Part shown: positions 21,070 to 29,790 of the stretch, piece after piece
How positions within the stretch are numbered: position 1 is the first letter of the stretch
Layout of the letters: each line of letters starts with the position of its first letter
Source: Sphingomonas sp. CFBP 8760
Lineage (GTDB): Bacteria; Pseudomonadota; Alphaproteobacteria; Sphingomonadales; Sphingomonadaceae
DNA length: 64,000 nt
Reading direction: 5' to 3'
Assembly (NCBI RefSeq): GCF_014841615.1
Contig: NZ_JACYUG010000001.1
Coordinates: 248,001-312,000 of the forward strand
Notes under the pieces: generated by a model
What the model saw: the letters and a program-made list of their open reading frames with translations, nothing else
Told to the model about the DNA's origin: nothing
Databases searched by the model: none
Made by a program: the position numbers and the translations under genes

Positions 21070-21623
21070 TGTCCGACAACCGCCAGTCCCTTTCCGATCT
21101 CGCCGCGACGCTGGGCCAGCAGCGCGACGCCGCCGAGAATCCCGCCGCCACCGCCGATTCGGCCGACGCCTATCTGGCGGGTGCCGAGCCGGCGCCGGTC
21201 AGCACGATGCCGCTGCGTGAGCAGATCATCGACAAGCAGGGCCGCGCCTATGCCACCGGTCGCCGCAAGGACGCGGTCGCCCGCGTCTGGCTGAAGCCGG
21301 GTTCGGGCAAGATCACGGTCAACGGCCGCGATCAGGAAGTCTATTTCGCGCGTCCGACGCTGCGTCTGGTCATCAACCAGGTGTTCGGCATCACCGAGCG
21401 CGAAGGCCAGTACGACGTGGTCTGCACCGTCAAGGGCGGTGGCCTGTCGGGTCAGGCCGGCGCGGTCAAGCATGGCATCAGCCAGGCGATCACCCGGTAC
21501 GAGCCGACCCTGCGCGCCTCCGTGAAGGCCGCCGGCTTCCTGACGCGCGACAGCCGCACCGTCGAGCGCAAGAAGTACGGCCGTGCCAAGGCACGCAAGA
21601 GCTTCCAGTTCTCGAAGCGCTAA
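21069..21623 (+). CDS. rpsI: 30S ribosomal protein S9 with N-terminal extension
   Basis: At 184 residues it is longer than the roughly 130 of E. coli S9. The core begins near [21 protein letters not shown] (about residue 58) and ends with the conserved [18 protein letters not shown] tail that reaches the P-site tRNA. The first 55 or so residues are Ala- and Asp-rich and look disordered. The start overlaps the rplM stop by one base (TAATG), so the long start is well supported. Confidence 0.97.
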   Translation: MSDNRQSLSDLAATLGQQRDAAENPAATADSADAYLAGAEPAPVSTMPLREQIIDKQGRAYATGRRKDAVARVWLKPGSGKITVNGRDQEVYFARPTLRLVINQVFGITEREGQYDVVCTVKGGGLSGQAGAVKHGISQAITRYEPTLRASVKAAGFLTRDSRTVERKKYGRAKARKSFQFSKR

Positions 21624-21646
21624 GCGTTTCGGCATTGCTGCCACGA

Positions 21647-21675
21647 GGGGCGGTCCGGCAACGGGCCGCCCTTTT
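21647..21675 (+). terminator. Intrinsic terminator of rplM-rpsI
   Basis: GGGGCGGTCC and GGGCCGCCC form a stem followed by TTTT, 24 bases after the rpsI stop. Confidence 0.75.
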
Positions 21676-21902
21676 CGTATCCGGGCCGGACGACGCCCGG
21701 CGATCCGGCAATCACGCGGCCTGACAACGCCGGCGCCCGGCCGCCCCCGGCCTGCACCGGGGCAACGCGGAATTCTCATGCGCGCGCCGGGCATCTGCGA
21801 ACGGCGCGTTAACCATTTCGGGCTATCCTCCACCGACGACACGGCACCGCGAGTCGCGATCCGTCCGGGGGCAGAAGCTTGTTGCACGACGATAACCCGA
21901 TC

Positions 21903-23636
21903 ATGACGGCGGCGCATCGTGCCCCTGCGTCGACCCCCCCTGCTCCACCCCCCGCCCCGCTCCTGATCCCGCCGGGCGATCTGCCGGTTGCGGCCGCCAC
22001 CACCGCTGCCCCCTTTGCGGTTCTTGCCCCCGCCATCCTGCTCGCGGCCTGTGGCGGCGGCGGCGATAACGGCCCCACGGCGGCGGCGCCCACCGTCTCC
22101 GCCCCCGTCGCCATCGTCCGCACCGCGCCGACGCCCGCGCAGGCCAGCCGTTTCCTGGGGCAGGCGACGATGGGGACGACGAAGGCGCAGATCGCCGACG
22201 TCGTCGACAAGGGCTACGAGGCGTGGATCACCGCGCAGATGGCGCTGCCCCGCGCGACGACGCATTGGGATTGGCTGGTCACGAACGGATACAACGTCGC
22301 CGCCAACATCAACAACACCGCCGGGTTCGACACCACCGTCTGGCGGCAGTTGATCGTCGAGCCGGACCAGCTTCGCCAGCGCGTCGGCATGGCGCTGCTC
22401 GACCTGCTCGTCGTCGGGATCGACGCGGTGAACCTCAACTGGAAACAGTTCGCCGCCGCCGCCTATCTCGATATCCTGCTCGACCGGGCATTCGGCAATT
22501 ACCGGGATATCCTCGACGCAATCACCACCAATGCGGCGATGGGGTCGTTCCTCACCTTCCTCGGCAACCGCAAGGCGAACACCCGCACCGGCGCCGTCCC
22601 GGACGAGAATTATGCGCGCGAACTGATGCAGCTGTTCACGCTCGGCCTCTACCAGCTGAACATGGACGGCAGCGTGAAGGGCGGCGCGACCCCGCTCGAA
22701 ACCTACCGGCCGGAGGATGTCGCCGGCCTCGCCCGGGTCTTCACCGGCCTGTCGCTGGCCACCGCCGACAGCACCACGCCCGATCGCTATCGCCAGCCAC
22801 TGGTGATGAACGCCACGCTGAACGAGACCGGCAGCGCCAGCTTCCTCGGCGCCACCGTCTCGGGCGGCGGCATGGCGGCGGTGAAGATCGCGCTCGACAC
22901 GATCTTCGTCCACCCCAATCTGCCGCCCTTCGTGTCGAAGCAATTGATCCAGCGCCTCGTCACCTCCAATCCCTCGCCCGCCTACATCGCCCGCGTCGCG
23001 ACGAAGTTCGCCGACAACGGCAGCGGCGTGCGCGGCGACCTGAAGGCGGTCGTCACCGCGATCCTGCTCGATAGCGAGGCGCGCGGCGATGCCGCGCTGA
23101 CCACCACCGCCGCGGGCAAGCTGCGCGAACCGGTGATGCGCCTGACCGGCTGGGCACGCGCCTTCGCGGTCAACTCGCCCTCCAATGCCTGGGGCTTCGG
23201 CGACACCAGCAACCAGTCGACCCGGCTGGGCCAGTCGATGGGGCGCAGCCAGACGGTCTTCAACTTCTTCCGCCCCGGCTATTCCCCGCCCGCCAGCGCG
23301 ATCGCGGCCGGCGGGCTGGTCGCACCCGAATTCCAGATCACCAACGAACAGTCGGTGGTCGGCTACATCAACTATATGTACGGCCTCGTCGCCAACGGCA
23401 CCGGCGATACGAAGGCGGATTACAGCGACATCCTGCAAAAGGCCGCCGACACCAATGCGCTGGTCGACGAGGTCGCGTTGCTGCTCGCCGCCGGACAACT
23501 CTCCGCCGCCACGATCGCGCAGATCCGCAGTGCGGTCGACAGTGTGTCCGCCACCGCCAGCGGCGGCCCCACCAACCGGGTGGGGATCGCGATCATGCTG
23601 ACGCTCGCCGCCCCCGAATATCTGACGGTGAAGTGA
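21903..23636 (+). CDS. DUF1800 family exported protein, predicted lipoprotein
   Basis: The 577-residue protein carries the DUF1800 hallmarks: RFLGQATMGTTKAQIADV, QLRQRVGMALLDLLVV, ENYARELMQLFTLGL and RPEDVAGLARVFTGL. A lipobox LLAACGGGG lies near residue 50 after an unusually long Pro/Ala-rich leader with few charges. The function of this family is unknown; it is usually paired with DUF1501 genes, as here, where the genes overlap at TGATG. An in-frame TTG eight codons upstream is possible. The protein should be in the cell envelope. Confidence 0.85.
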   Translation: MTAAHRAPASTPPAPPPAPLLIPPGDLPVAAATTAAPFAVLAPAILLAACGGGGDNGPTAAAPTVSAPVAIVRTAPTPAQASRFLGQATMGTTKAQIADVVDKGYEAWITAQMALPRATTHWDWLVTNGYNVAANINNTAGFDTTVWRQLIVEPDQLRQRVGMALLDLLVVGIDAVNLNWKQFAAAAYLDILLDRAFGNYRDILDAITTNAAMGSFLTFLGNRKANTRTGAVPDENYARELMQLFTLGLYQLNMDGSVKGGATPLETYRPEDVAGLARVFTGLSLATADSTTPDRYRQPLVMNATLNETGSASFLGATVSGGGMAAVKIALDTIFVHPNLPPFVSKQLIQRLVTSNPSPAYIARVATKFADNGSGVRGDLKAVVTAILLDSEARGDAALTTTAAGKLREPVMRLTGWARAFAVNSPSNAWGFGDTSNQSTRLGQSMGRSQTVFNFFRPGYSPPASAIAAGGLVAPEFQITNEQSVVGYINYMYGLVANGTGDTKADYSDILQKAADTNALVDEVALLLAAGQLSAATIAQIRSAVDSVSATASGGPTNRVGIAIMLTLAAPEYLTVK

Positions 23637-25024
23637 TGAGCTGCTTCGATCACGACCAGTCGCGCCGCGCCTTCCTGAAGCGGTCGGCCGCGCTGGGCAT
23701 GGCGGGCGTCGCCGCCCCCTTCGTCACCAGCCTGGGCGCGATCGGCGAGGCCGCGGCCGCCACCGCGACCGACTACAAGGCGATGGTGTGCATCTTCCTG
23801 TACGGCGGCAACGATTACGCCAATACGCTGACGCCCTACGATCAGGCCAGCTATGCGCAATATCTCGCCGCGCGGACCAACATCGCCCACACCCGCGACT
23901 CGCTGGCCGCGACCTTGTTGAAACCCGCTCAGGCATTGGCGGGCGGGCGGCAATATGCGCTGGCCCCGACGATGAAGTCGCTGCTGCCGCTGTTCGACGG
24001 CGGCAAGCTGGCCCCGATCCTGAACGTCGGCACCCTCGTCCAGCCGACCACCAAGGCACAGTATCTGGCCAATTCGGTGCGCCTGCCGCCCAAGCTGTTC
24101 AGCCACAACGACCAGCAAAGCTATTTCCAGGCGTCCAGCCCCGAAGGCGCGACCTCGGGCTGGGGCGGGCGGATCGGCGACGTGTTCCAGAACGGCAACG
24201 GCGCCGCCGCGCTCACCTGCATCAATGCCAGCGGCAACGCGGTGTACCTCACCGGGCGCAACGCCGTGCAATATGCCGTCGGCACCGGCGGCCCGATCGC
24301 GCTGCTCAACAACAGCCGCACGATGTACGGCTCCGCCGCCGCCGCCACGACGCTGCGATCGCTGATGACCGCCGCGCCCGGCAGCCTGCTCGGCGACGAA
24401 CATGCCCGCGTGTCGAAGCGCGCGCTGGATACCTATGCGCAGGTGTCGGGCGCGCTGGCGGGGGCGCCGGTGGCGAACTTCCCGCTGTTCCCGACCGGCA
24501 ACAGCCTGGCCGATCAGTTGCGGATGGTCGCACGGCTGATCTCCGTCTCGTCCGAACTGGGGGCGAAGCGGCAGGTGTTCTTCGTGTCGATCGGCGGGTT
24601 CGACCTGCACGACAATCTCGTCGCGCAGCACCCGGCGCTGATCGGCCGCGTCGCCGATGCGATGAAGGCGTTCTACGACACCACCGCCGCGATGGGCGTG
24701 GCGGACAAGGTGACCAGCTTCACCGCCTCCGATTTCGGGCGCACGCTGCAATCCAACGACGACGGGTCGGATCACGGCTGGGGGTCGATGCACTTCGCGA
24801 TGGGCGGCGCGGTGAAGGGCGGCCGCCTCTATGGCACCCCGCCCGCGATCGGCAACGGCACCGCCGACGATGTCGGGCAGGGCCGCCTGATCCCGACCGT
24901 CTCGGTCGATCAATATGTCGCCACGCTCGCCAGCTGGTTCGGCGTGTCGGACGGCGATCTGCGCACCGTGCTGCCCAATATCGGCAACTACGACGCATCC
25001 AGCTGGAAGCTCGGCTTCCTGTGA
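23636..25024 (+). CDS. DUF1501 family protein with Tat signal
   Basis: The 462-residue protein begins with a twin-arginine signal (SRRAFLKRSAALGMAGVAAP). It continues with the DUF1501 core: YKAMVCIFLYGGNDYANTL, APTMKSLLPLF, SHNDQQSYFQ, FFVSIGGFDLHDN, FTASDFGRTLQSN and DHGWGSMHFAMGG. The family resembles sulfatase/alkaline phosphatase-like folds, and the His/Asp residues could bind metal, but its activity is not established. The start overlaps the DUF1800 stop, and translational coupling suggests they work together in the periplasm. Confidence 0.88.
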   Translation: MSCFDHDQSRRAFLKRSAALGMAGVAAPFVTSLGAIGEAAAATATDYKAMVCIFLYGGNDYANTLTPYDQASYAQYLAARTNIAHTRDSLAATLLKPAQALAGGRQYALAPTMKSLLPLFDGGKLAPILNVGTLVQPTTKAQYLANSVRLPPKLFSHNDQQSYFQASSPEGATSGWGGRIGDVFQNGNGAAALTCINASGNAVYLTGRNAVQYAVGTGGPIALLNNSRTMYGSAAAATTLRSLMTAAPGSLLGDEHARVSKRALDTYAQVSGALAGAPVANFPLFPTGNSLADQLRMVARLISVSSELGAKRQVFFVSIGGFDLHDNLVAQHPALIGRVADAMKAFYDTTAAMGVADKVTSFTASDFGRTLQSNDDGSDHGWGSMHFAMGGAVKGGRLYGTPPAIGNGTADDVGQGRLIPTVSVDQYVATLASWFGVSDGDLRTVLPNIGNYDASSWKLGFL

Positions 25025-25104
25025 TCGTGCCGGCGGTCGGGCCGGATCGGCTAAATCGCCGCGCCCCTCTGTACGAAGGCGGCGGGGCCGGATAGACGCG
25101 GCAG

Positions 25105-25881
25105 ATGCGCGACGACCCGGCCAAGGAAGACGATGAAGCCAGCCGCACGATCGGCGCGCAGACGCTGTTCCGTGGGCTCGACATCCTCGAGATCGTCGGC
25201 GCCCGGCCGATGACCGCCGCCGACCTGACCACCGCCAGCGGCCTGACCCGCGCCACCGCCTCGCGCTTCGTCGCCGCGCTGGTCAGCCGCCAGATGCTCA
25301 CCCGCTCGGCGGACGGGGTCCTGCGGCTCGGGCCGCGGCTGATGTACGCCAGTTCGCGCGCGGCGGAGCAGATCAACCTGCAAAGCATCGCCCGCCCCTT
25401 CTTCGAACGGTTCGTGATGGCTGAGGGGTTGAGCATCTTCCTCGGCCGCCGCGACGGCGACTGGTCGGTCCATCTCGATCGCCATGCCGGGCGCGAGCAT
25501 ATCGGCGTCACCACCCGCCCCGGCGACCGGCGCGGCCTGCCCGAGACGGGGATGGGCAAGGCGCTGCTGCTCGACGACGACGTCGACAGCTGGACGCGGC
25601 TGTTCCACCAGTTCGGCGACCGCTACACCGGCGACGGCTGGCTGGAACGGATGCAGGACCATGCCCGCGCCGGCGTGGTGGTGCAGCAGGGGCCGCCGCC
25701 CGATCATATCCGGTCGGTCGCGGCGCCCGTCCGCGATGCGAGCGGCGGTATCGTCGCCGCGATCAGCGTCGCCACCGCCGCGCAGAACCTGGACGAGGCG
25801 GCGATGGCTGCCCTCGCCCCCCGCGTCGCGGAGATCGCCGCCGCGATCAGCGCCGAACTGGGCTGGTCCCCGCGCGGCTGA
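25105..25881 (+). CDS. IclR-family transcriptional regulator
   Basis: The 258-residue protein has an N-terminal winged helix (TLFRGLDILEIVGARPMTAADLTTASGLTRATASRFV, about residues 20-55; quoted as a span) and a C-terminal effector-binding domain with ETGMGKALLLDD and SVAAPVRDASGGIVAAISV. IclR proteins control catabolic genes in response to small organic ligands. It lies 80 bases after the DUF1800/DUF1501 pair on the same strand, and its target is not obvious from the neighbours. Confidence 0.87.
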   Translation: MRDDPAKEDDEASRTIGAQTLFRGLDILEIVGARPMTAADLTTASGLTRATASRFVAALVSRQMLTRSADGVLRLGPRLMYASSRAAEQINLQSIARPFFERFVMAEGLSIFLGRRDGDWSVHLDRHAGREHIGVTTRPGDRRGLPETGMGKALLLDDDVDSWTRLFHQFGDRYTGDGWLERMQDHARAGVVVQQGPPPDHIRSVAAPVRDASGGIVAAISVATAAQNLDEAAMAALAPRVAEIAAAISAELGWSPRG

Positions 25882-25893
25882 ACCGGCGCGCCG

Positions 25894-26958
25894 TCACCGT
25901 TTCCGCCAGGTGAACAGCGACGACATCGTATAATTCCACACCACGCTGATCAGCACGCCGGCCACGGCGGACAGCATCCAGTAGGTGTGCTGGACGAACA
26001 GCCATTCCGCGATGCCGATATTGGCGACCGCCCCCGTCGCGCAGACCAGGTTGAACGTCAGCCAGCCGCGCACCAGCGCCGGCCCGCGCAACCGCTGGTC
26101 GCGATAGGTCAGCAGGTTGTTGAGGAAGAAGTTGTTCGAGATCGCGACCACCGTCGCCGCCAGTTGCGATGCGCCGAACGACAGGCCGACGCCCAGATAC
26201 AGCGCCGACAGGATCAGGAAATGGATCGCCAGCCCGATCGCCCCGACCAGCCCGAACCCGATGAACCGGATCGGCACGATGCGCCCGAACGCCTTGTCGA
26301 GGATCAGCTGCAGATATTCCCACAGCACCAGCGCATCCAGCTTGCTGTCGCCGAACTGCCGGCACCGGAACACATAGGGCAGCTCCGCCACCCGCAGCGG
26401 CGCGGGCGCGCTGGCGGCGATGTCGAGCAGGATCTTGAACCCCACCGTCGACAATTTGGGCAGCGACCGTTCGAACGCGGCGCGCGTCATCATGAAGAAC
26501 CCGCTCATCGGATCGCCGATCGGCGTGCGCGTCAGCATCACCGCCATCCGCGTCGCCAGCCGGCTGGCCGCGGCGCGCCCCTTCGCCCAGTCGCCCAGCC
26601 CGCCGCCTGCGCAATAGCGGCTGCCGACCACCAGATCGACATTCCCCTCGCGCAGCGTCGCCAGCATCCGCCCCAGCAGCCGTTCGTCATGCTGCAGATC
26701 GGCGTCCATCACCGCGACATAGGGCGCGGCGGTCGCCATGACCCCCTCGACACACGCGGAGGCCAGCCCCCGCCGCCCGACCCGGTGGACGATCCGCACC
26801 CGGTGATCGCGCATCGCCAGGTCGCGCACCCGCGCGGCGGTGCCGTCGGGCGAGTCGTCGTCGACGAACACGATCTCCCACCGCACGTCGGGCAACGCCG
26901 CCGCCACCGCCTCGACCAGCAGCGGCACGTTGTCGATCTCGTTATAGGCGGGCACCAC
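25894..26958 (-). CDS. Polyprenol-phosphate glycosyltransferase fused to GtrA domain
   Basis: Residues about 1-220 form a DPM1-like GT2 domain (PAYNEIDNVPLLV, FVDDDSPDGTA, DADLQHDE). Residues about 225-354 form a GtrA-like domain with four membrane spans (RFIGFGLVGAIGLAIHFLIL, FLNNLLTYRDQRL). The pair would make and flip or present a polyprenyl-linked sugar at the inner membrane. The first in-frame GTG (26958) cuts into the first β-strand; the frame stays open upstream and an ATT at 27000, with AGGCAGG six bases before it, would restore LAIVVPAYNE. The true start is therefore probably upstream. Confidence 0.85.
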   Translation of the reverse strand: MVPAYNEIDNVPLLVEAVAAALPDVRWEIVFVDDDSPDGTAARVRDLAMRDHRVRIVHRVGRRGLASACVEGVMATAAPYVAVMDADLQHDERLLGRMLATLREGNVDLVVGSRYCAGGGLGDWAKGRAAASRLATRMAVMLTRTPIGDPMSGFFMMTRAAFERSLPKLSTVGFKILLDIAASAPAPLRVAELPYVFRCRQFGDSKLDALVLWEYLQLILDKAFGRIVPIRFIGFGLVGAIGLAIHFLILSALYLGVGLSFGASQLAATVVAISNNFFLNNLLTYRDQRLRGPALVRGWLTFNLVCATGAVANIGIAEWLFVQHTYWMLSAVAGVLISVVWNYTMSSLFTWRKR

Positions 26959-27141
26959 GATCGCCAGCTCGGCCGGCGGCGGCAGGATGGGATCGGTAAT
27001 GGGAAACCTGCCTCTTATCAGCCGCGTACATCCCCGACATGGCGCCGTTGCGGATGAACCGGGCGGCCATTTGGTGGCGCGGCCGCCCCTGACACAACCG
27101 GCCCTGTCCTACAACCAACCATATGGGTTAAACACCCGATC

Positions 27142-28137
27142 ATGATCGACCGCACCCCCGTCGCGCGCAACGCGCGCCCCCCGCTGCCGGCCTTCGAGCC
27201 GGTTCCCCGCAAACCCCGCCACGATGGGTGGACGCCCGCCCGGCAGGTGGCCTTCATCGAGGCGCTGGCCGACACCGGCTCGGTCTCCACCGCCGCCGCG
27301 CAGGTCAACATGGCCGCCGTCGGGGCCTATCAACTTCGCCGCCAGCCCGGCGCGGAGGGATTCGCCCGCGCGTGGGAGGCCGCGCTCGACATGGGCGTGC
27401 TGCGCCTGAAGGACGAGGCGTTCGACCGCGCGCTGAACGGCCAGCTCGTTCCCGTCATCGCCGGCGGCAAACTGCTGGGCTACCGCCGCCGTCGCAACGA
27501 TCGCCTCATCATGTTCATCCTGCGCCATTACAGCCGGCACCCCCAGTCCGGCAGCTTCCGCCAGCCCGGCCCTGTCGATGCCGGCCCTATTCCTTCCGGT
27601 CATGCCCACTCCGCGCCAGCCGCCCCGCCGATCGAACCCGGCGCCGTCATCGCCGCCTTTGCCGGGTTCGACCTGGACGAGGCGGCGCAGGAACAGATCA
27701 TCGCCACCCTCACCGCCAGCGCCGCCCGCCGCCGCGATAGGCTCGAACGGCCGGTCGATGTGGACGCCCCTGACCTTCCCTTCGTCTCCGCGCGCATGAT
27801 GCCGGTGGATCACCCCGCCACGATCCAGCCCTTCGGCGTTTCGCCCTTGCTCGAACTCGGCGAGCATCGCGAGGGCGAGGAACCCTGGGTAACGCTGGAC
27901 CTGCCCGACCAGCGCGATGCCATCGCCGCCTTCCTGGCCGATCAGGCGCAACGCGCGGCAGACCACCCACCCGCAGAAGCCGGCCCGACCCCAGCGCCTG
28001 CACCCGCCCTCATTCCCGCCCCAATCCCCGATCCCGACCCCGGGTCATCGGCAGGAAAACACGATCGCCTCACCCGCTTCTCCCAATTTCTCGCCTCGGG
28101 CCGCCCGTTGGACGAATGGGAGGAATGGACCGGGTAG
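27142..28137 (+). CDS. HTH-containing protein of unknown function
   Basis: The 331-residue protein has an N-terminal region like the HTH of phage terminase small subunits (WTPARQVAFIEALADTG, then SVSTAAAQVNMAAVGAYQLR; about residues 30-75). A segment VLRLKDEAFDRALNGQLVPV follows. The C-terminal half is Pro/Ala-rich with a long PAPAPALIPAPIPDPDP linker and a short DEWEEW end. No phage genes are nearby. I recall related N termini in sphingomonad genomes, without function. It is divergent from the GT2-GtrA gene. Confidence 0.6.
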   Translation: MIDRTPVARNARPPLPAFEPVPRKPRHDGWTPARQVAFIEALADTGSVSTAAAQVNMAAVGAYQLRRQPGAEGFARAWEAALDMGVLRLKDEAFDRALNGQLVPVIAGGKLLGYRRRRNDRLIMFILRHYSRHPQSGSFRQPGPVDAGPIPSGHAHSAPAAPPIEPGAVIAAFAGFDLDEAAQEQIIATLTASAARRRDRLERPVDVDAPDLPFVSARMMPVDHPATIQPFGVSPLLELGEHREGEEPWVTLDLPDQRDAIAAFLADQAQRAADHPPAEAGPTPAPAPALIPAPIPDPDPGSSAGKHDRLTRFSQFLASGRPLDEWEEWTG

Positions 28138-28231
28138 GGTCGAACCGGAAAAGCCGGACGGGTGGATGGATCGGCCCCGATCGCCGATACCCGCCCGACG
28201 ACGGAGCATGATGACGGAAGACCCACCCATC

Positions 28232-28302
28232 CGTCGTTGCAAGCGTAGCGAAGCAATCCAGCGCCCGGTGCGTCACGCCCTGGATTGCCTCGCTACGCCC
28301 GC
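28232..28302. repeat. Palindromic REP-like repeat, copy 4
   Basis: CGTCGTTGCAAGCGTAG and CGAAGCAATCCAG on the left are mirrored by CTGGATTGCCTCGCTACGC on the right, with compensating changes that keep the stem. Confidence 0.8.
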
Positions 28303-28392
28303 CCCGATCGGGCGGATAAGGCCGATCACCCCGCCGCGAAGCGGCCGCCCACAGGGCCGCCGCAGCCATGCCGCGTCACCTCTGCCAAACGC

Positions 28393-29247
28393 TCACCCCT
28401 GCAAGGCGGCGCGCAGCGTGTCGCGCCACGGCGTCGTCGGCCGGCCGATCAGCCGACTGAGGGCGCGACCATCATCGTACAGGCTGCCCTGTGCCGCCTT
28501 GGCGTCGCTTTCCGCCAGCATGGCCGCGACCGGTGCCGGCAGACCGACGCCTTCCAGCATCTGGCGGTAGTCCGCTTCCGGCATGTCCCGATATACCACG
28601 GGCCTGCCCGCGATCTCGCCGATCGCGGCGGCGAACTGGTCGAGCGTGAAGGCATCGTCGCCGGCCAGTTCGATCACCCGGTCCGCCGTGCCGCCATCGG
28701 CCAGCACCGTCGCGGCCGCCGCCGCATAGTCCGCCCGGCTGGCGCCCGAGATACGGCCGTTGCCAGCACTGCCCGCCAGCACACCGTGCTGCACCGCGGG
28801 GGCGGCGGATGCGGTATAGTTTTCGGTGTACCACCCGTTGCGCAGGATCGTGTGCGCCAGTCCACTGGCGACGATCGCTGCTTCCGTCTCGCGATGCTCG
28901 CCCGCCAGTTGCATCGGGTTGTCGGGGGCATGCAGGATGCTGGTATAGACGATATGGCCGACCCCGGCCGCCTTGGCCGCCTCGATCACCGCACGATGCT
29001 GGGAAACCCGCTTGCCCACCGCGCTCGACGATATCAGCAACAGCCGGTCGACACCCGCCAGTGCCGGTGCCAGCGTCTCCGGCCGGTCATAGTCGAACGG
29101 CCGCACCACGACGCCCCGATCCGCCAGCCGGGAAAGCCCGGCGGGGTCGCGGACCAGCGCGACGATCTCGGCCGGCGCGACCTTGGTCAGCAGGTCTTCG
29201 ATGACCAGTTGGCCCAGTTGGCCGGATGCTCCGGTGATGGCGTACAT
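28393..29247 (-). CDS. qorB: NAD(P)H:quinone oxidoreductase 2-like (NmrA/SDR fold)
   Basis: The 284-residue protein begins MYAITGASGQLGQLVIEDLL, the Rossmann glycine-rich motif of SDR_a5/NmrA proteins. It closely resembles E. coli YtfG (QOR2) in length and layout, including YTSILHAPDNPMQLAGEHRETE and ILRNGWYTENY. The enzyme reduces quinones with NADPH. The upstream ORF extension is rejected because this ATG starts the fold. It is divergent from an HxlR regulator across an 80-base region with a clear dyad, the same arrangement as ytfG/ytfH. Confidence 0.88.
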   Translation of the reverse strand: MYAITGASGQLGQLVIEDLLTKVAPAEIVALVRDPAGLSRLADRGVVVRPFDYDRPETLAPALAGVDRLLLISSSAVGKRVSQHRAVIEAAKAAGVGHIVYTSILHAPDNPMQLAGEHRETEAAIVASGLAHTILRNGWYTENYTASAAPAVQHGVLAGSAGNGRISGASRADYAAAAATVLADGGTADRVIELAGDDAFTLDQFAAAIGEIAGRPVVYRDMPEADYRQMLEGVGLPAPVAAMLAESDAKAAQGSLYDDGRALSRLIGRPTTPWRDTLRAALQG

Positions 29248-29292
29248 ATCATTCTCCGCTGTCGTCGTTGTACGCCGGACATAAGCCCCTAT

Positions 29293-29307
29293 CTTACCAT
29301 TCGTAAG
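29293..29307. promoter_or_regulatory. Dyad operator between qorB and hxlR-type gene
   Basis: CTTAC-N5-GTAAG is a perfect 5-bp dyad centred between the divergent start codons, 20 bases before the regulator ATG, and a further GTAAG half-site lies at 29321. HxlR-family repressors bind such short palindromes, so autoregulation and control of qorB are likely. Confidence 0.55.
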
Positions 29308-29326
29308 TACGCACACAAAGGTAAGC

Positions 29327-29713
29327 ATGACGATGCCGGATCGTTCGCCCGCCCGTCTCGCGGATCGCCTGCGGCAGGGCGATGTCTTCGCCCCGCGCTG
29401 CCCGTCGCGCGCGATCCTGAAACATGTGACGAGTACATGGGGCACGCTGGCGCTCATCGCCCTGATGCCCGGCACGCTCCGGTTCAGCGACCTGCGCCGG
29501 ACGGTCGCGGGGGTCAGCGAACGGATGCTGTCGCAAACTCTCAAGCAGCTCGAAGGCGATGGTCTGGTGCGACGGCAAAGCTTCGCCACCGTCCCGCCAA
29601 AGGTGGAATATACGCTGACGGATCAGGGGCGGCAGGCGGCCGCGCTGGTCGAGGCGCTGACCGACTGGATCGAGGACAGCCTGCCCCTGCTCACGAAGAC
29701 CGCCGCCAACTGA
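29327..29713 (+). CDS. HxlR-family redox-type regulator
   Basis: The 128-residue protein has the HxlR winged helix: CPSRAILKHVTSTWGTLALI, RFSDLRRTVAGVSERMLSQTLKQLE (about residues 50-75) and FATVPPKVEYTLTDQG. It contains a single Cys (residue 25) at the position where redox-sensing HxlR proteins such as QorR carry theirs. It probably represses qorB and itself until oxidised by quinones or other electrophiles. E. coli YtfH is the likely counterpart. Confidence 0.88.
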   Translation: MTMPDRSPARLADRLRQGDVFAPRCPSRAILKHVTSTWGTLALIALMPGTLRFSDLRRTVAGVSERMLSQTLKQLEGDGLVRRQSFATVPPKVEYTLTDQGRQAAALVEALTDWIEDSLPLLTKTAAN

Positions 29714-29790
29714 CCGGCCACGGGCGGACGCGCCGTCGCCCGGCCATGCCCGCCACGGCGGTATGGATCAGGCCGATGTCGTGCCGTCGT

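Noticed and set aside
20841..23498. Open frame of 885 codons on the minus strand
   Set aside because: It runs opposite rplM, rpsI and the DUF1800 gene, all of which are clearly real. Its composition is that of an antisense shadow.
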